From Pseudomonas sp. Z8(2022) (GTDB taxonomy: Bacteria; Pseudomonadota; Gammaproteobacteria; Pseudomonadales; Pseudomonadaceae): DNA of 64,000 nt. The stretch lies in assembly GCF_025837155.1 (NCBI RefSeq), contig NZ_CP107549.1, positions 3,534,001 to 3,598,000 on the forward strand, in the 5' to 3' direction. Positions 40,383-49,138 of this stretch are shown here, piece by piece. A program made the translations under genes and the position numbers. Each line of letters begins with the position of its first letter. Position 1 is the stretch's first letter. The notes beneath the pieces are model-generated. The model was not told the DNA's origin. It searched no databases and saw only the letters and a program-made list of their open reading frames with translations.

Positions 40383-41636
40383 TCAGGCCACGCCATAGGC
40401 TCGCGGCAACTTCAGTTCGGTGAGGGTGCCGCCCTCTTCATGGTTATACAACTTAACCGTGCCACCGGCACGGGTCACGCTGGCCTGGCTGAGGAACAGT
40501 CCCAGACCGAAGCCCTTGCCCTTGGTAGTGAAGAAAGGCCGTCCCAGCTGCTCGGCGATCGCCAGCGGCACGCCGACGCCATGATCGCGAATGCTCAGAC
40601 GCAGCCACTGGTGGTCCCAGTCCAGGCGGATGTCGAGTTTGTCCGGACAGGCATCGGCAGCGTTGTTGAGCAGGTTGAGCAGCGCCTGGGTGAGGTCGGC
40701 CGGCGGCATCACGCGCGGCGGCGTGCCACGCCCCAGACACTGGTAGCGGTAGCTGGCCTCGGGGCGCATCAGATGCCAGCGATTGAGGGTGGTTTCCAGC
40801 CACTCCACGCAGGACTGCTCGATGACCGCCTGACGCCGGTCGTTCTCGGCAGCGCGCACCAGTTGCTGCAGGGTGTACTTGCACAGCTTGACCTGCTCCT
40901 GCAGCAGCGCCAGATCGTCCTGCAGCGCGGGCGTGTCGCGGTATTCCTGGCGCAGTTCCTTGAGCAGCACGCTCATGGTGCCCAGCGGCGTGCCCAGCTC
41001 GTGCGCAGCGCCGGCAGCTTGGGTAGCCACGGCCAGCAACTGCTGATCGCGCAGGCTTTCCTCGCGCCGCTCGGCACGCAGCTCGTCCTGACGGCGCAGT
41101 TCCTCGGCCATCTTGGCAACGAAGAAGGTGATTAGCGCCGCCGCCAGGGCGAAGCTCAGCCACATGCCGTAGACCAGCAGGCTCTCGCGGGCGGCGGGCA
41201 GTTCGAGCGGATGCGTCCACACCAGCAGCAGGGTGTACCCCGCCAGCGCCAGGCCGGACAGCACGATGGTGAACAGCCAGGGCAGCGTTGCCGCGGCGAT
41301 GGTCAGCGGCACCAGATAATAGGAAACGAATGGGTTGGTCGAACCGCCCGAGTAATACAGCAGCACACTGTGAATGATCAGGTCGCAGCCCAGCTGCACC
41401 GCGTACTCGACTTCGGTCACGGGCCAGGGACCGCGCAGACGCAGCGCCGTGCCCAGGCACAACAGCAGAGAAACGCCAAGGGTGACCGAGAGCTGCAACC
41501 AGGGCAGCGGTATCATGCCCGACTTGTAGGCAAGCCCGACCGAGCCGGCCTGAGCGGCCAGCACCAGCATGCGGATGAGGGTCAGGCGCCAGAGATTCTG
41601 GCGGCTGGCAGAGAGTAACTGCACGGGTTCGAGCAT
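40383..41636 (-). CDS. roxS: Redox sensor histidine kinase RoxS (RegB/PrrB type)
   Basis: 417 residues from the ATG at 41636. Six membrane helices in the first 175 residues include the RegB quinone-site heptapeptide GGSTNPF (97-103). The H-box is AAHELGTPLGT (H212). A cysteine at 252 occupies the place of the RegB redox-active cysteine between the H-box and the ATPase domain, and the G-boxes (RDHGVGVPL; KGKGFGLGLFL) are intact. It senses respiratory-chain redox state and phosphorylates RoxR. Confidence 0.95.
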   Translation of the reverse strand: MLEPVQLLSASRQNLWRLTLIRMLVLAAQAGSVGLAYKSGMIPLPWLQLSVTLGVSLLLCLGTALRLRGPWPVTEVEYAVQLGCDLIIHSVLLYYSGGSTNPFVSYYLVPLTIAAATLPWLFTIVLSGLALAGYTLLLVWTHPLELPAARESLLVYGMWLSFALAAALITFFVAKMAEELRRQDELRAERREESLRDQQLLAVATQAAGAAHELGTPLGTMSVLLKELRQEYRDTPALQDDLALLQEQVKLCKYTLQQLVRAAENDRRQAVIEQSCVEWLETTLNRWHLMRPEASYRYQCLGRGTPPRVMPPADLTQALLNLLNNAADACPDKLDIRLDWDHQWLRLSIRDHGVGVPLAIAEQLGRPFFTTKGKGFGLGLFLSQASVTRAGGTVKLYNHEEGGTLTELKLPRAYGVA

Positions 41637-41824
41637 GGCGACTCCAATTGATGGCAGCGAGTATAACCAAGCCTGGCGCGGCCTTCCGCCGCTGCGGCAA
41701 CCGGACGCACAGGGTTCTTGCCTCAGCGCATGGAAAAAAATCAAAGCTGCTTAACCCGAATGCGCACGCGCGTTCGTCTAACCTCGGGAAACGGCCATCG
41801 AGGCCACTGAAAAAGGAACTGCTC

Positions 41825-42538
41825 ATGCGCACCATGCCCCGTATCGCCTCCGCCCTCGCCCTGACCATCGCCAGCCTGGCCAGCACCGGCCTGCTGGCCG
41901 ACGAGGCACGCTACAACCAGATCGCCCTGCGCGCCGAGGTGAACCAGGAGGTCGCCCACGACCTGATGCACGTCACCCTGTATACCGAAGCGCAGAATGC
42001 CGACCCGGCCAAGCTGGCTGCGGAAATCACCAACACCCTGAACCAGACCCTGGAGCAGGTACGCAAGGTTCGCGGCGTTTCGGTCAAGCTGGGCAGCCGC
42101 CACAGCTACCCGGTGTACGACGACAAGGGGCAGAAGATCACCGCCTGGCGCGAACGCGCCGAAGTACGCCTGGAAAGCGCCGACTTCGCCCGCCTGTCCG
42201 CACTGACCGGCGACCTGCTGCAGAAGATGAAGATGGGCGGCATGGATTTCAGCATCGCCACCGACACCCGCAAGACCCGCGAGGACGCCATGCTCAAGGA
42301 TGCCGTCAACGCGTTCAAGGCGCGCGCCCAGCTGGCCACCGAAGCACTGGGCGGCAAGGGCTACAAGCTGGTCAGCCTGAATCTCAACACCGGCGGATTC
42401 CAGCCGCCGATGGCCATGCGCAGCTTCGAAGCCAAGGGCATGGCGATGATGGACGCAGCGCCCACGCCGCAGATCGAAGCCGGCACCAGCCAGGTCACGG
42501 TCAGCGCCGATGGCGTCATCGAAGTGCAGATGCCCTGA
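41825..42538 (+). CDS. Periplasmic SIMPL (DUF541) domain protein
   Basis: 237 residues from the ATG at 41825, with a signal peptide ending LLA|DEARYN. The remainder is a SIMPL/OMP26-type domain with the pattern NQTLEQVRKVRGVSVKLGSRHSYPVYD. The family is periplasmic with little known of its mechanism; some members are oxidative-stress related. It is divergent from roxS (188 bp apart), so redox control is conceivable. It is followed by a strong terminator. Confidence 0.85.
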   Translation: MRTMPRIASALALTIASLASTGLLADEARYNQIALRAEVNQEVAHDLMHVTLYTEAQNADPAKLAAEITNTLNQTLEQVRKVRGVSVKLGSRHSYPVYDDKGQKITAWRERAEVRLESADFARLSALTGDLLQKMKMGGMDFSIATDTRKTREDAMLKDAVNAFKARAQLATEALGGKGYKLVSLNLNTGGFQPPMAMRSFEAKGMAMMDAAPTPQIEAGTSQVTVSADGVIEVQMP

Positions 42539-42560
42539 TCCCTGCCCCGCAACGAAGCCA

Positions 42561-42587
42561 CGCCGTTATCGGCAGATAACGGCGTTT
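42561..42587 (+). terminator. Terminator after the SIMPL gene
   Basis: Perfect 10-bp stem CGCCGTTATC/GATAACGGCG with loop GGCA, followed by TTT. It separates the SIMPL gene from the dpp operon. Confidence 0.85.
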
Positions 42588-42762
42588 CGCCATCTTTTCC
42601 CGACCAAATTTCAGAAATGCGACAGCAAGTTACACCGCTGTAGCGCTAACCATTTTCCGCGCCACGTAGCGCTTGCCTCGGGCACAAGGCCTGCATAGTT
42701 TCGCTGGTGGTCTCCATAAGAGGCTCCTCAAGGATCACAACCACAACAACGATGAGGTCAAG

Positions 42763-44361
42763 ATGCGCAAGAACGCCATTATCCAGGCTTTGCTTACCGC
42801 TGGGCTGATCGCCAGCGCCCCCCTCGCCAGCGCCGCCAACCTGGTGTTCTGCTCCGAGGGCAGCCCCGCCGGCTTCGATCCCGGCCTGTACACCACCGGC
42901 ACCGATTTCGACGCCGCAGCCGAAACCGTGTTCAACCGCCTGACCCAGTTCGAGCGCGGCGGCACCAAGGTCGAGCCAGGTCTGGCGGAAAGCTGGGACG
43001 TGTCCGAGGACGGCCTGATCTACACCTTCAAGCTGCGCTCCGGGGTGAAATTCCACACCACCGAGTACTTCAAGCCCAGCCGCGAGTTCAACGCCGACGA
43101 CGTGCTGTTCACCTTCGAACGCATGCTCGACAAGAACCACCCCTTCCGCAAGGCGTACCCCACCGAATTCCCCTATTTCACCGACATGGGCATGGACAGC
43201 AATATCGCCAAGCTGGAGAAGCTGGACGACCATACCGTGCGCTTCACCCTCAACGAAGTGGACGCCGCCTTCGTGCAGAACCTGGCGATGAGCTTTGCCT
43301 CGATCCAGTCCGCCGAATATGCCGACCAGTTGCTCAAGGCCGGCAAGGCCGCCGACATCAACCAGAAGCCCGTCGGCACCGGCCCCTTCGTGTTCAGCCG
43401 TTACCAGAAGGACGCGGTGATCCGTTACAAGGGCAACAAGGACTACTGGAAACCGGACGATGTGAAGATCGACAACCTGATCTTCGCCATCAACACGGAT
43501 TCGTCGGTACGCATGCAGAAGCTCAAGGCCGGTGAATGCCACGTGACTCTGTTCCCGCGGCCGGCCGACATCGAGTCGCTGCAGAAGGACGCCAAGCTGC
43601 AGATGCCCGAGCAGGCCGGCTTCAACGTCGGCTACATCGCCTACAACGTCACCCACCCGCCGTTCGACAAGCTGGAAGTGCGCCAGGCGCTGGACATGGC
43701 GGTGAACAAGCAGGCCATTCTCGACGCCGTATACCAGAACGCCGGTCAGCTGGCCGTGAACGGCATGCCGCCGACCCAGTGGTCCTATAACGAGGAGATC
43801 AAGGACCCGGCCTTCGATCCGGAGAAGGCCAGGGAGCTGCTCAACGCCGCCGGGGTCAAGGAAGGCACCGAAATCACCCTGTGGGCCATGCCGGTGCAGC
43901 GTCCGTACAACCCCAACGCCAAGCAGATCGCCGAAATGCTGCAGGCCGACTGGGCCAAGATCGGCATCAAGGCACGCATCGTCAGCTACGAGTGGGGCGA
44001 GTACCTCAAGCGCGCCAAGGCCGGCGAGCACGATGCCATGCTGATCGGCTGGAGCGGTGACAACGGTGACCCGGACAACTGGCTCGGCACCCTCTATGGT
44101 TGCGATGCGGTGGACGGCAACAACTTCTCCAAATGGTGCTTCGAGGACTACGACAAACTGGTCAAGGCCGCCAAGCGCACCACCGATGTGGCCGAACGCA
44201 CCGAGCTGTACAAGCAGGCACAGGTGATCCTCAAGCGCGAGGTGCCGATCACCCCGCTGGCGCACTCCACCGTGTACCAGCCGATGCGCAAGGAAGTGCA
44301 GGACTTCCGCATCAGCCCGTTCGGCATCAACTCCTTCTATGGTGTAAGCATCGGCAAGTGA
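42763..44361 (+). CDS. dppA1: Dipeptide-binding periplasmic protein, copy 1
   Basis: 532 residues from the ATG at 42763 with GAGG 7 bp upstream. Signal peptide ends ASA|ANLVFCSEG. SBP family 5 features: EGSPAGFDPGLYTTGTDFDAAAETVFNRL, LRSGVKFHTTEYF, NADDVLFTFERML, and the C-terminal IGWSGDNGDPDNWLG motif of the DppA subgroup. It delivers di/tripeptides to DppBCDF. A tandem paralogue follows, separated by a strong hairpin. The 220 bp before it hold the SIMPL terminator and presumably the operon promoter. Confidence 0.92.
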   Translation: MRKNAIIQALLTAGLIASAPLASAANLVFCSEGSPAGFDPGLYTTGTDFDAAAETVFNRLTQFERGGTKVEPGLAESWDVSEDGLIYTFKLRSGVKFHTTEYFKPSREFNADDVLFTFERMLDKNHPFRKAYPTEFPYFTDMGMDSNIAKLEKLDDHTVRFTLNEVDAAFVQNLAMSFASIQSAEYADQLLKAGKAADINQKPVGTGPFVFSRYQKDAVIRYKGNKDYWKPDDVKIDNLIFAINTDSSVRMQKLKAGECHVTLFPRPADIESLQKDAKLQMPEQAGFNVGYIAYNVTHPPFDKLEVRQALDMAVNKQAILDAVYQNAGQLAVNGMPPTQWSYNEEIKDPAFDPEKARELLNAAGVKEGTEITLWAMPVQRPYNPNAKQIAEMLQADWAKIGIKARIVSYEWGEYLKRAKAGEHDAMLIGWSGDNGDPDNWLGTLYGCDAVDGNNFSKWCFEDYDKLVKAAKRTTDVAERTELYKQAQVILKREVPITPLAHSTVYQPMRKEVQDFRISPFGINSFYGVSIGK

Positions 44362-44367
44362 TGAAGG

Positions 44368-44391
44368 ACGGCGCACCTCGCGGTGCGCCGT
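44368..44391 (+). terminator. Intercistronic hairpin between dppA1 and dppA2
   Basis: Perfect 10-bp stem ACGGCGCACC/GGTGCGCCGT with loop TCGC, then TTTCC. It lies 7 bp after the dppA1 stop. With a short T-tract it likely protects the dppA1 messenger and partly attenuates downstream genes. Confidence 0.75.
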
Positions 44392-44413
44392 TTCCACCTG
44401 GATAGGAGTGCCC

Positions 44414-46012
44414 ATGTCTTCCATGCCCGTTAAGCGCGGCAGCCTGCTGCTCATCGCCTTGCTGTGCGTGCAGGTGCAGGCGGCGAGCGACCTGGTGGTC
44501 TGCAGTGAGGCCAGTCCGGAAGGTTTCGATATCGTCCAGTACACCGCGGCGACCACCGCCGATGCCAGCGCGGAAACCCTGTTCGAACGTCTGGTGGACT
44601 TCGCCCCCGGCAGCACAGAGATCGTTCCTTCACTGGCGCAGAGCTGGGACATCAGCGGCGACGGCCTGAACTACACCTTCACCCTGCGTCAGGGCGTGAA
44701 ATTTCACGCCAACAAGGACTTCACGCCAGGCCGTGCATTCAACGCCGATGACGTGCTGTGGAGTTTCCAGCGTCAGCTCGACCCGACGCATCCCTGGCAC
44801 AAGCTGTCGCTACGTGGTTTTCCCTATGCAGAAGCCATGGGCCTGGCGCAGCTGATCGAGCGCATCGAAAAGCTCGACGAGCATCGTGTGCGTTTCGTTC
44901 TCAAACATCCGGAGGCGCCCTTCCTGGCCAACCTGGCCATGGGCTTCGCCTCGATCTATTCGGCCGAATACGCCGAGCAGTTGCTGGCCGTCGGTAAACC
45001 CGAACGGCTGAACAACGCCCCCATCGGCACCGGCCCCTTCGTTTTCGAGCGCTACGCCAAGGACGCCCAGGTACGCTTTCGCGGCAACCCGGAATACTGG
45101 GGCGGCGCACCCGCGATCAAACGCCTGGTGCTGGCCATCACCCCCGAGCCCAACGTGCGCCAGCAACGCCTCAAGGCCGGCGACTGCCAGATCGCCCTCT
45201 ACCCCCGACCAGTGGATATCCCGGCGCTCAAGGCCGAGCCGAAACTGCAGGTACTGGAGCTCGATTCGCTACTGACCGCCTATATCGGCATCAATACCCG
45301 TCACCCGCCGCTGGACGACGTACGCGTACGCCAGGCACTGAACCTGGCGTTCGACAAGGCCGCCTACATTCGCGCGCAGTATGGCGAGGACAATGCCACG
45401 CCCGCCGTGGCGCCCTACCCGGCCACGCTGTGGGGGCATGACGAGAGACTGCAGGACTGGCCGCACGATCCCGAACGGGCCCGCCAGTTGCTGGCCGAGG
45501 CCGGCCACGCCGACGGTTTCGCCTTGTCGATCTGGACCCGCCCAGGTGGCGGGCCGACCAACCCCAACCCCGGTATCGGCGCGCAGATGCTGCAGGCCGA
45601 TCTCGCTGCCATCGGTATCCGCAGCGAAATTCGCGTGTTCGAGTGGGGTGAACTGATCAAGCGTGCCAAGAACGGCGAGCACGACCTGGTATTCATGGGC
45701 TGGGCCGGCGACAACGGCGACCCGGACAACTTCCTCACCCCCAATCTGTCCTGCGCGGCTGCCGAGAGCGGCGAGAATCAGGCCGGCTGGTGCAACAAGA
45801 CCTTCGATGCGCTGATCACCCAGGCCCGTCGCGAGCCCGAGCAGAACGAACGCGCCGCGCTGTATCGCCAGGCGCTGGCGATCTTCCATGAGCAGGCGCC
45901 GTGGATCGCCCTGGCCCACCCCAAGCAGTTCGCCGCAATGCGCAGGGGTGTCGAAGGCTTCGTGCTCAGCCCGATGGGCTCGAACAACTTCGCCCGGGTG
46001 AAGCTGGAATGA
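44414..46012 (+). CDS. dppA2: Dipeptide-binding periplasmic protein, copy 2
   Basis: 532 residues from the ATG at 44414 (AGGAG 5 bp upstream), exactly the length of copy 1. Signal peptide ends VQA|ASDLVVCSE. It is clearly homologous along its length but diverged in the binding region (for instance DSLLTAYIGINTRHPP against AGFNVGYIAYNVTHPP), which suggests different peptide preferences. It retains MGWAGDNGDPDNFL near the C-terminus. It sits between dppA1 and dppB. Confidence 0.9.
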   Translation: MSSMPVKRGSLLLIALLCVQVQAASDLVVCSEASPEGFDIVQYTAATTADASAETLFERLVDFAPGSTEIVPSLAQSWDISGDGLNYTFTLRQGVKFHANKDFTPGRAFNADDVLWSFQRQLDPTHPWHKLSLRGFPYAEAMGLAQLIERIEKLDEHRVRFVLKHPEAPFLANLAMGFASIYSAEYAEQLLAVGKPERLNNAPIGTGPFVFERYAKDAQVRFRGNPEYWGGAPAIKRLVLAITPEPNVRQQRLKAGDCQIALYPRPVDIPALKAEPKLQVLELDSLLTAYIGINTRHPPLDDVRVRQALNLAFDKAAYIRAQYGEDNATPAVAPYPATLWGHDERLQDWPHDPERARQLLAEAGHADGFALSIWTRPGGGPTNPNPGIGAQMLQADLAAIGIRSEIRVFEWGELIKRAKNGEHDLVFMGWAGDNGDPDNFLTPNLSCAAAESGENQAGWCNKTFDALITQARREPEQNERAALYRQALAIFHEQAPWIALAHPKQFAAMRRGVEGFVLSPMGSNNFARVKLE

Positions 46013-46083
46013 ACAGCCATAAACGTACCTATCGCCACCCTCACCCGAGTTCCGGAGCACATCCGGGTCACGACAGAATCAAA

Positions 46084-46113
46084 AAAGCGCCGGGCCATGT
46101 AGTCCGGTGCGCT
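46084..46113 (+). other. Hairpin before dppB
   Basis: AAGCGC/GCGCTT outer stem plus CGG/CCG inner pairing in the 128-bp dppA2-dppB gap, preceded by an A-run. It is a second barrier between binding-protein and permease genes, consistent with lower permease expression. Confidence 0.5.
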
Positions 46114-46140
46114 TATCCCGCCAAGGAGTAGAACCGCCTG

Positions 46141-47151
46141 ATGTTGTCATTCATCGCCAGACGCCTGGGACTTCTGATCCCCACTTTCTTCGGCGTCACC
46201 CTGCTGACCTTCGCGCTGATCCGTCTGATCCCCGGTGACCCGGTGGAAGTGATGATGGGCGAACGCCGCGTCGACCCCGAAATGCACGCCCAGGCCATGG
46301 AACGCCTGGGGCTGAACAAACCGCTGTACGCCCAGTATCTGGACTACATCGGCCAGCTCGCCAGCGGCAACCTGGGCGAGTCGCTGCGCTCGCGGGAAAG
46401 CGTGTGGAGCGAGTTTCTCACCCTGTTTCCCGCCACCGTCGAGCTGGCGCTGGCAGCCCTGCTGTTCGCCGGCACCCTGGGCCTGATCGCCGGAGTGGTC
46501 GCGGCGCTCAAGCGTGGCTCGCCGCTGGACCACGGCGTGATGGGCATCGCCCTGACCGGCTACTCGATGCCGATCTTCTGGTGGGGTCTGCTGCTGATCA
46601 TGTTCTTCTCGGTGGGCCTCGGCTGGACACCGGTCTCAGGACGCATCGACCTGCTCTACGACATCGAGCCGGTCACCGGCTTCATGCTGATCGACACCCT
46701 GCTGTCCGACGAGGAAGGCGCCTTCGGCGATGCGCTGCGCCATCTGATCCTGCCGGCCATCGTGCTCGGCACCATTCCGCTGGCGGTGATCGCGCGGATG
46801 ACCCGCTCGGCGATGCTCGAAGTGCTGCGCGAGGACTATATCCGCACGGCGCGGGCCAAGGGCCTGTCGCCAGCGCGGGTGGTGTTCGTGCACGGCCTGC
46901 GCAATGCACTGATCCCGGTACTGACCGTGTTCGGTCTGCAGGTCGGCACCCTGCTGGCCGGCGCGGTACTCACCGAAACCATCTTTTCCTGGCCCGGTAT
47001 CGGCAAATGGCTGATCGAGGCCATTGGCGCGCGCGACTACCCGGTGGTGCAGAACGGCATCCTGCTGATCGCCTGCCTGGTGATCCTGGTCAACTTCACC
47101 GTGGATCTCCTCTATGGCCTGGCCAATCCACGCATTCGCCATCAGAAGTAG
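46141..47151 (+). CDS. dppB: Dipeptide ABC transporter permease DppB
   Basis: 336 residues with six membrane helices and the BPD-transport inner-membrane signature EDYIRTARAKGLSPARVVFVHGLRNALIP (about 230-260). N-terminal MLSFIARRLGLLIPTFFGVTLLTFALIRLIPGDP is typical of DppB/OppB. It pairs with DppC in the inner membrane. AAGGAG lies 12 bp upstream. Confidence 0.95.
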   Translation: MLSFIARRLGLLIPTFFGVTLLTFALIRLIPGDPVEVMMGERRVDPEMHAQAMERLGLNKPLYAQYLDYIGQLASGNLGESLRSRESVWSEFLTLFPATVELALAALLFAGTLGLIAGVVAALKRGSPLDHGVMGIALTGYSMPIFWWGLLLIMFFSVGLGWTPVSGRIDLLYDIEPVTGFMLIDTLLSDEEGAFGDALRHLILPAIVLGTIPLAVIARMTRSAMLEVLREDYIRTARAKGLSPARVVFVHGLRNALIPVLTVFGLQVGTLLAGAVLTETIFSWPGIGKWLIEAIGARDYPVVQNGILLIACLVILVNFTVDLLYGLANPRIRHQK

Positions 47152-47161
47152 GGAAGGCGCA

Positions 47162-47263
47162 ATGAAGAACAAAGCTACCAAATTCCAAGAGGGCACCATG
47201 CGCACAAATACCAAGTGCAGAAGAACGGTGCACACAGCTACTGCCGTGGAGGTTTGCCGATGA
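47162..47263 (+). CDS. Possible 33-codon ORF coupling dppB to dppC
   Basis: ATG at 47162 with a GGAAGG-like site upstream runs to a TGA at 47261-47263 that overlaps the dppC ATG (ATGA). The peptide is basic and Thr-rich (MKNKATKFQEGTMRTNTKC and on). It uses AGA twice, AAA, ACA and other codons rare in its neighbours, so it may be a foreign or unselected sequence. It could be a coupling device or chance. Confidence 0.3.
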   Translation: MKNKATKFQEGTMRTNTKCRRTVHTATAVEVCR

Positions 47264-48159
47264 CCGCCGCCAGCCTCGATCAGAGCCTGCTCTATCCCTC
47301 GCCGCTCAGGGAGTTCTGGCAGGCCTTCAGCCACAACAAGGGTTCTCTCGCCGGCCTGGCATTCATGCTGCTGATGGTGTTCTGCGCCCTGTTCGCCCCC
47401 TGGGTTGCGCCGCATGATCCCAGCGAGCAGTACCGCGACTTTCTGCTCACCCCGCCGGTATGGCTGGAAGGCGGGCAATGGCAGTTTCTGCTCGGCACCG
47501 ACGAACTGGGCCGCGACCTGCTCTCGCGCCTGATCCATGGTGCCCGCCTGTCGCTGGTGATCGGCCTGGCCTCGGTGGTGCTGTCACTGATCCCGGGCAT
47601 CCTGCTGGGCCTGGCCGCGGGCTTTTTCCCGCGCCTGCTCGGCCCCGGCATCATGCGTCTGATGGACATCATGCTGGCGTTGCCGTCGCTGCTGCTGGCG
47701 GTGGCCATCGTCGCCATCCTCGGCCCCGGGCTGATCAACACCATCTTCGCCATCGCCATCGTCTCGCTGCCCTCCTACGTGCGCCTGACCCGTGCGGCGG
47801 TGATGGGCGAGTTGAACCGCGACTACGTCACTGCCGCGCAACTGGCCGGTGCCGGCCTGCCACGGCTGATGTTCGTCACCGTATTGCCCAACTGCATGGC
47901 ACCGCTGATCGTGCAGGCCACTTTGAGCTTTTCCTCGGCGATTCTCGATGCTGCCGCGCTGGGCTTTCTCGGCCTCGGCGTGCAGCCGCCAACCCCCGAG
48001 TGGGGCACCATGCTGGCCTCGGCGCGCGACTACATCGAGCGTGCCTGGTGGGTGGTGACGCTGCCCGGCCTGGCGATCCTGCTCAGTGTCCTGGCCATCA
48101 ACCTGATAGGTGACGGCTTGCGCGATGCGCTCGACCCGAAACTGAAGAACGCGCAGTAA
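47260..48159 (+). CDS. dppC: Dipeptide ABC transporter permease DppC
   Basis: 299 residues from the ATG at 47260, which has GGAGG 8 bp upstream; the GTG 15 codons earlier adds an atypical leader. Six membrane helices, [23 protein letters not shown] and the permease loop [33 protein letters not shown]. It is the partner of DppB. 108 bp separate it from dppB, and dppD follows after 10 bp. Confidence 0.95.
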   Translation: MTAASLDQSLLYPSPLREFWQAFSHNKGSLAGLAFMLLMVFCALFAPWVAPHDPSEQYRDFLLTPPVWLEGGQWQFLLGTDELGRDLLSRLIHGARLSLVIGLASVVLSLIPGILLGLAAGFFPRLLGPGIMRLMDIMLALPSLLLAVAIVAILGPGLINTIFAIAIVSLPSYVRLTRAAVMGELNRDYVTAAQLAGAGLPRLMFVTVLPNCMAPLIVQATLSFSSAILDAAALGFLGLGVQPPTPEWGTMLASARDYIERAWWVVTLPGLAILLSVLAINLIGDGLRDALDPKLKNAQ

Positions 48160-48169
48160 GGAGCCTGGA

Positions 48170-49138
48170 ATGAGTCTGCTGAACCTCCGCAACCTGTCCG
48201 TACGTTTCGGCTCCGCCATACCGGTGGTCGACGGTCTCGACCTCAGTGTGGACAAGGGCGAGGTACTGGCCATCGTCGGCGAGTCCGGCTCCGGCAAGTC
48301 GGTGACCATGATGGCGCTGATGGGCCTGATCGACGCTCCCGGCATCGTCCAGGCCGACTGCCTGCAATTCGACGGCACCGACATGCTGCGCCTGAAGGGC
48401 CGTCAGCGACGGCATATCGTCGGCAAGGATCTGTCGATGATCTTTCAGGACCCGATGACCGCCCTCAACCCCAGCTACACCGTGGGTTTCCAGATCGAGG
48501 AAGTGCTGCGCCAGCACCTCGGGCTGAAGGGCAAGGCCGCGCGCGCACGGGCGCTGGAACTGCTGGAAAGAGTTGAGATTCCTGCCGCCGCCAGCCGTCT
48601 CGATGCCTATCCGCATCAGCTTTCCGGTGGCATGAGCCAGCGTGTGGCCATCGCCATGGCCATTGCCGCCGAGCCCAAGCTGCTGATCGCCGACGAGCCG
48701 ACCACCGCTCTGGATGTAACCATCCAGGCGCAGATCATGGAGCTGCTGCTGAACCTGCAGCGTGACCAGGGCATGGCGCTGGTGCTGATCACTCATGACC
48801 TGGCGGTAGTGGCCGAAACTGCCCAGCGCGTCTGCGTGATGTACGCCGGCCAGGCGGTGGAGCTGGGCCAGGTACCGACCCTGTTCGATGCCCCCAGCCA
48901 CCCCTACACCGAGGCATTGCTCAAGGCCATCCCCGAACACAGCGCCGGTGCCAGCCGCCTGGCCACCCTGCCCGGCATCGTGCCCGGTCGCTACGACCGG
49001 CCGCAGGGCTGCCTGCTGTCACCGCGCTGCCCCTACGTGCAGGAGCGCTGCCACCAGCAGCGCCCCAGCCTGGAGGAACATTCCCGCGGCGCCGCGCGCT
49101 GCTTCTTCCCTCTTGAACCAGCGGCGGAGGTAGCCTGA
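48170..49138 (+). CDS. dppD: Dipeptide ABC transporter ATPase DppD
   Basis: 322 residues. Walker A GESGSGKS, signature [15 protein letters not shown], Walker [13 protein letters not shown], switch His ITHD, and a C-terminal oligopeptide-type extension with four cysteines ([15 protein letters not shown]) that in relatives binds an iron-sulfur cluster. Its stop overlaps the dppF start (TGATG). Confidence 0.95.
   Translation: MSLLNLRNLSVRFGSAIPVVDGLDLSVDKGEVLAIVGESGSGKSVTMMALMGLIDAPGIVQADCLQFDGTDMLRLKGRQRRHIVGKDLSMIFQDPMTALNPSYTVGFQIEEVLRQHLGLKGKAARARALELLERVEIPAAASRLDAYPHQLSGGMSQRVAIAMAIAAEPKLLIADEPTTALDVTIQAQIMELLLNLQRDQGMALVLITHDLAVVAETAQRVCVMYAGQAVELGQVPTLFDAPSHPYTEALLKAIPEHSAGASRLATLPGIVPGRYDRPQGCLLSPRCPYVQERCHQQRPSLEEHSRGAARCFFPLEPAAEVA

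Noticed and set aside
42646..44652. A 668-codon minus-strand frame opposite dppA1
   Set aside because: The plus strand encodes an intact signal-peptide-bearing binding protein; the reverse frame is a codon-bias artefact.
46050..46070. A CCGGAGCACATCCGG inverted repeat before dppB as another REP copy
   Set aside because: Only five-base arms match and the surrounding sequence does not follow the ATCCGGG repeat family closely enough.
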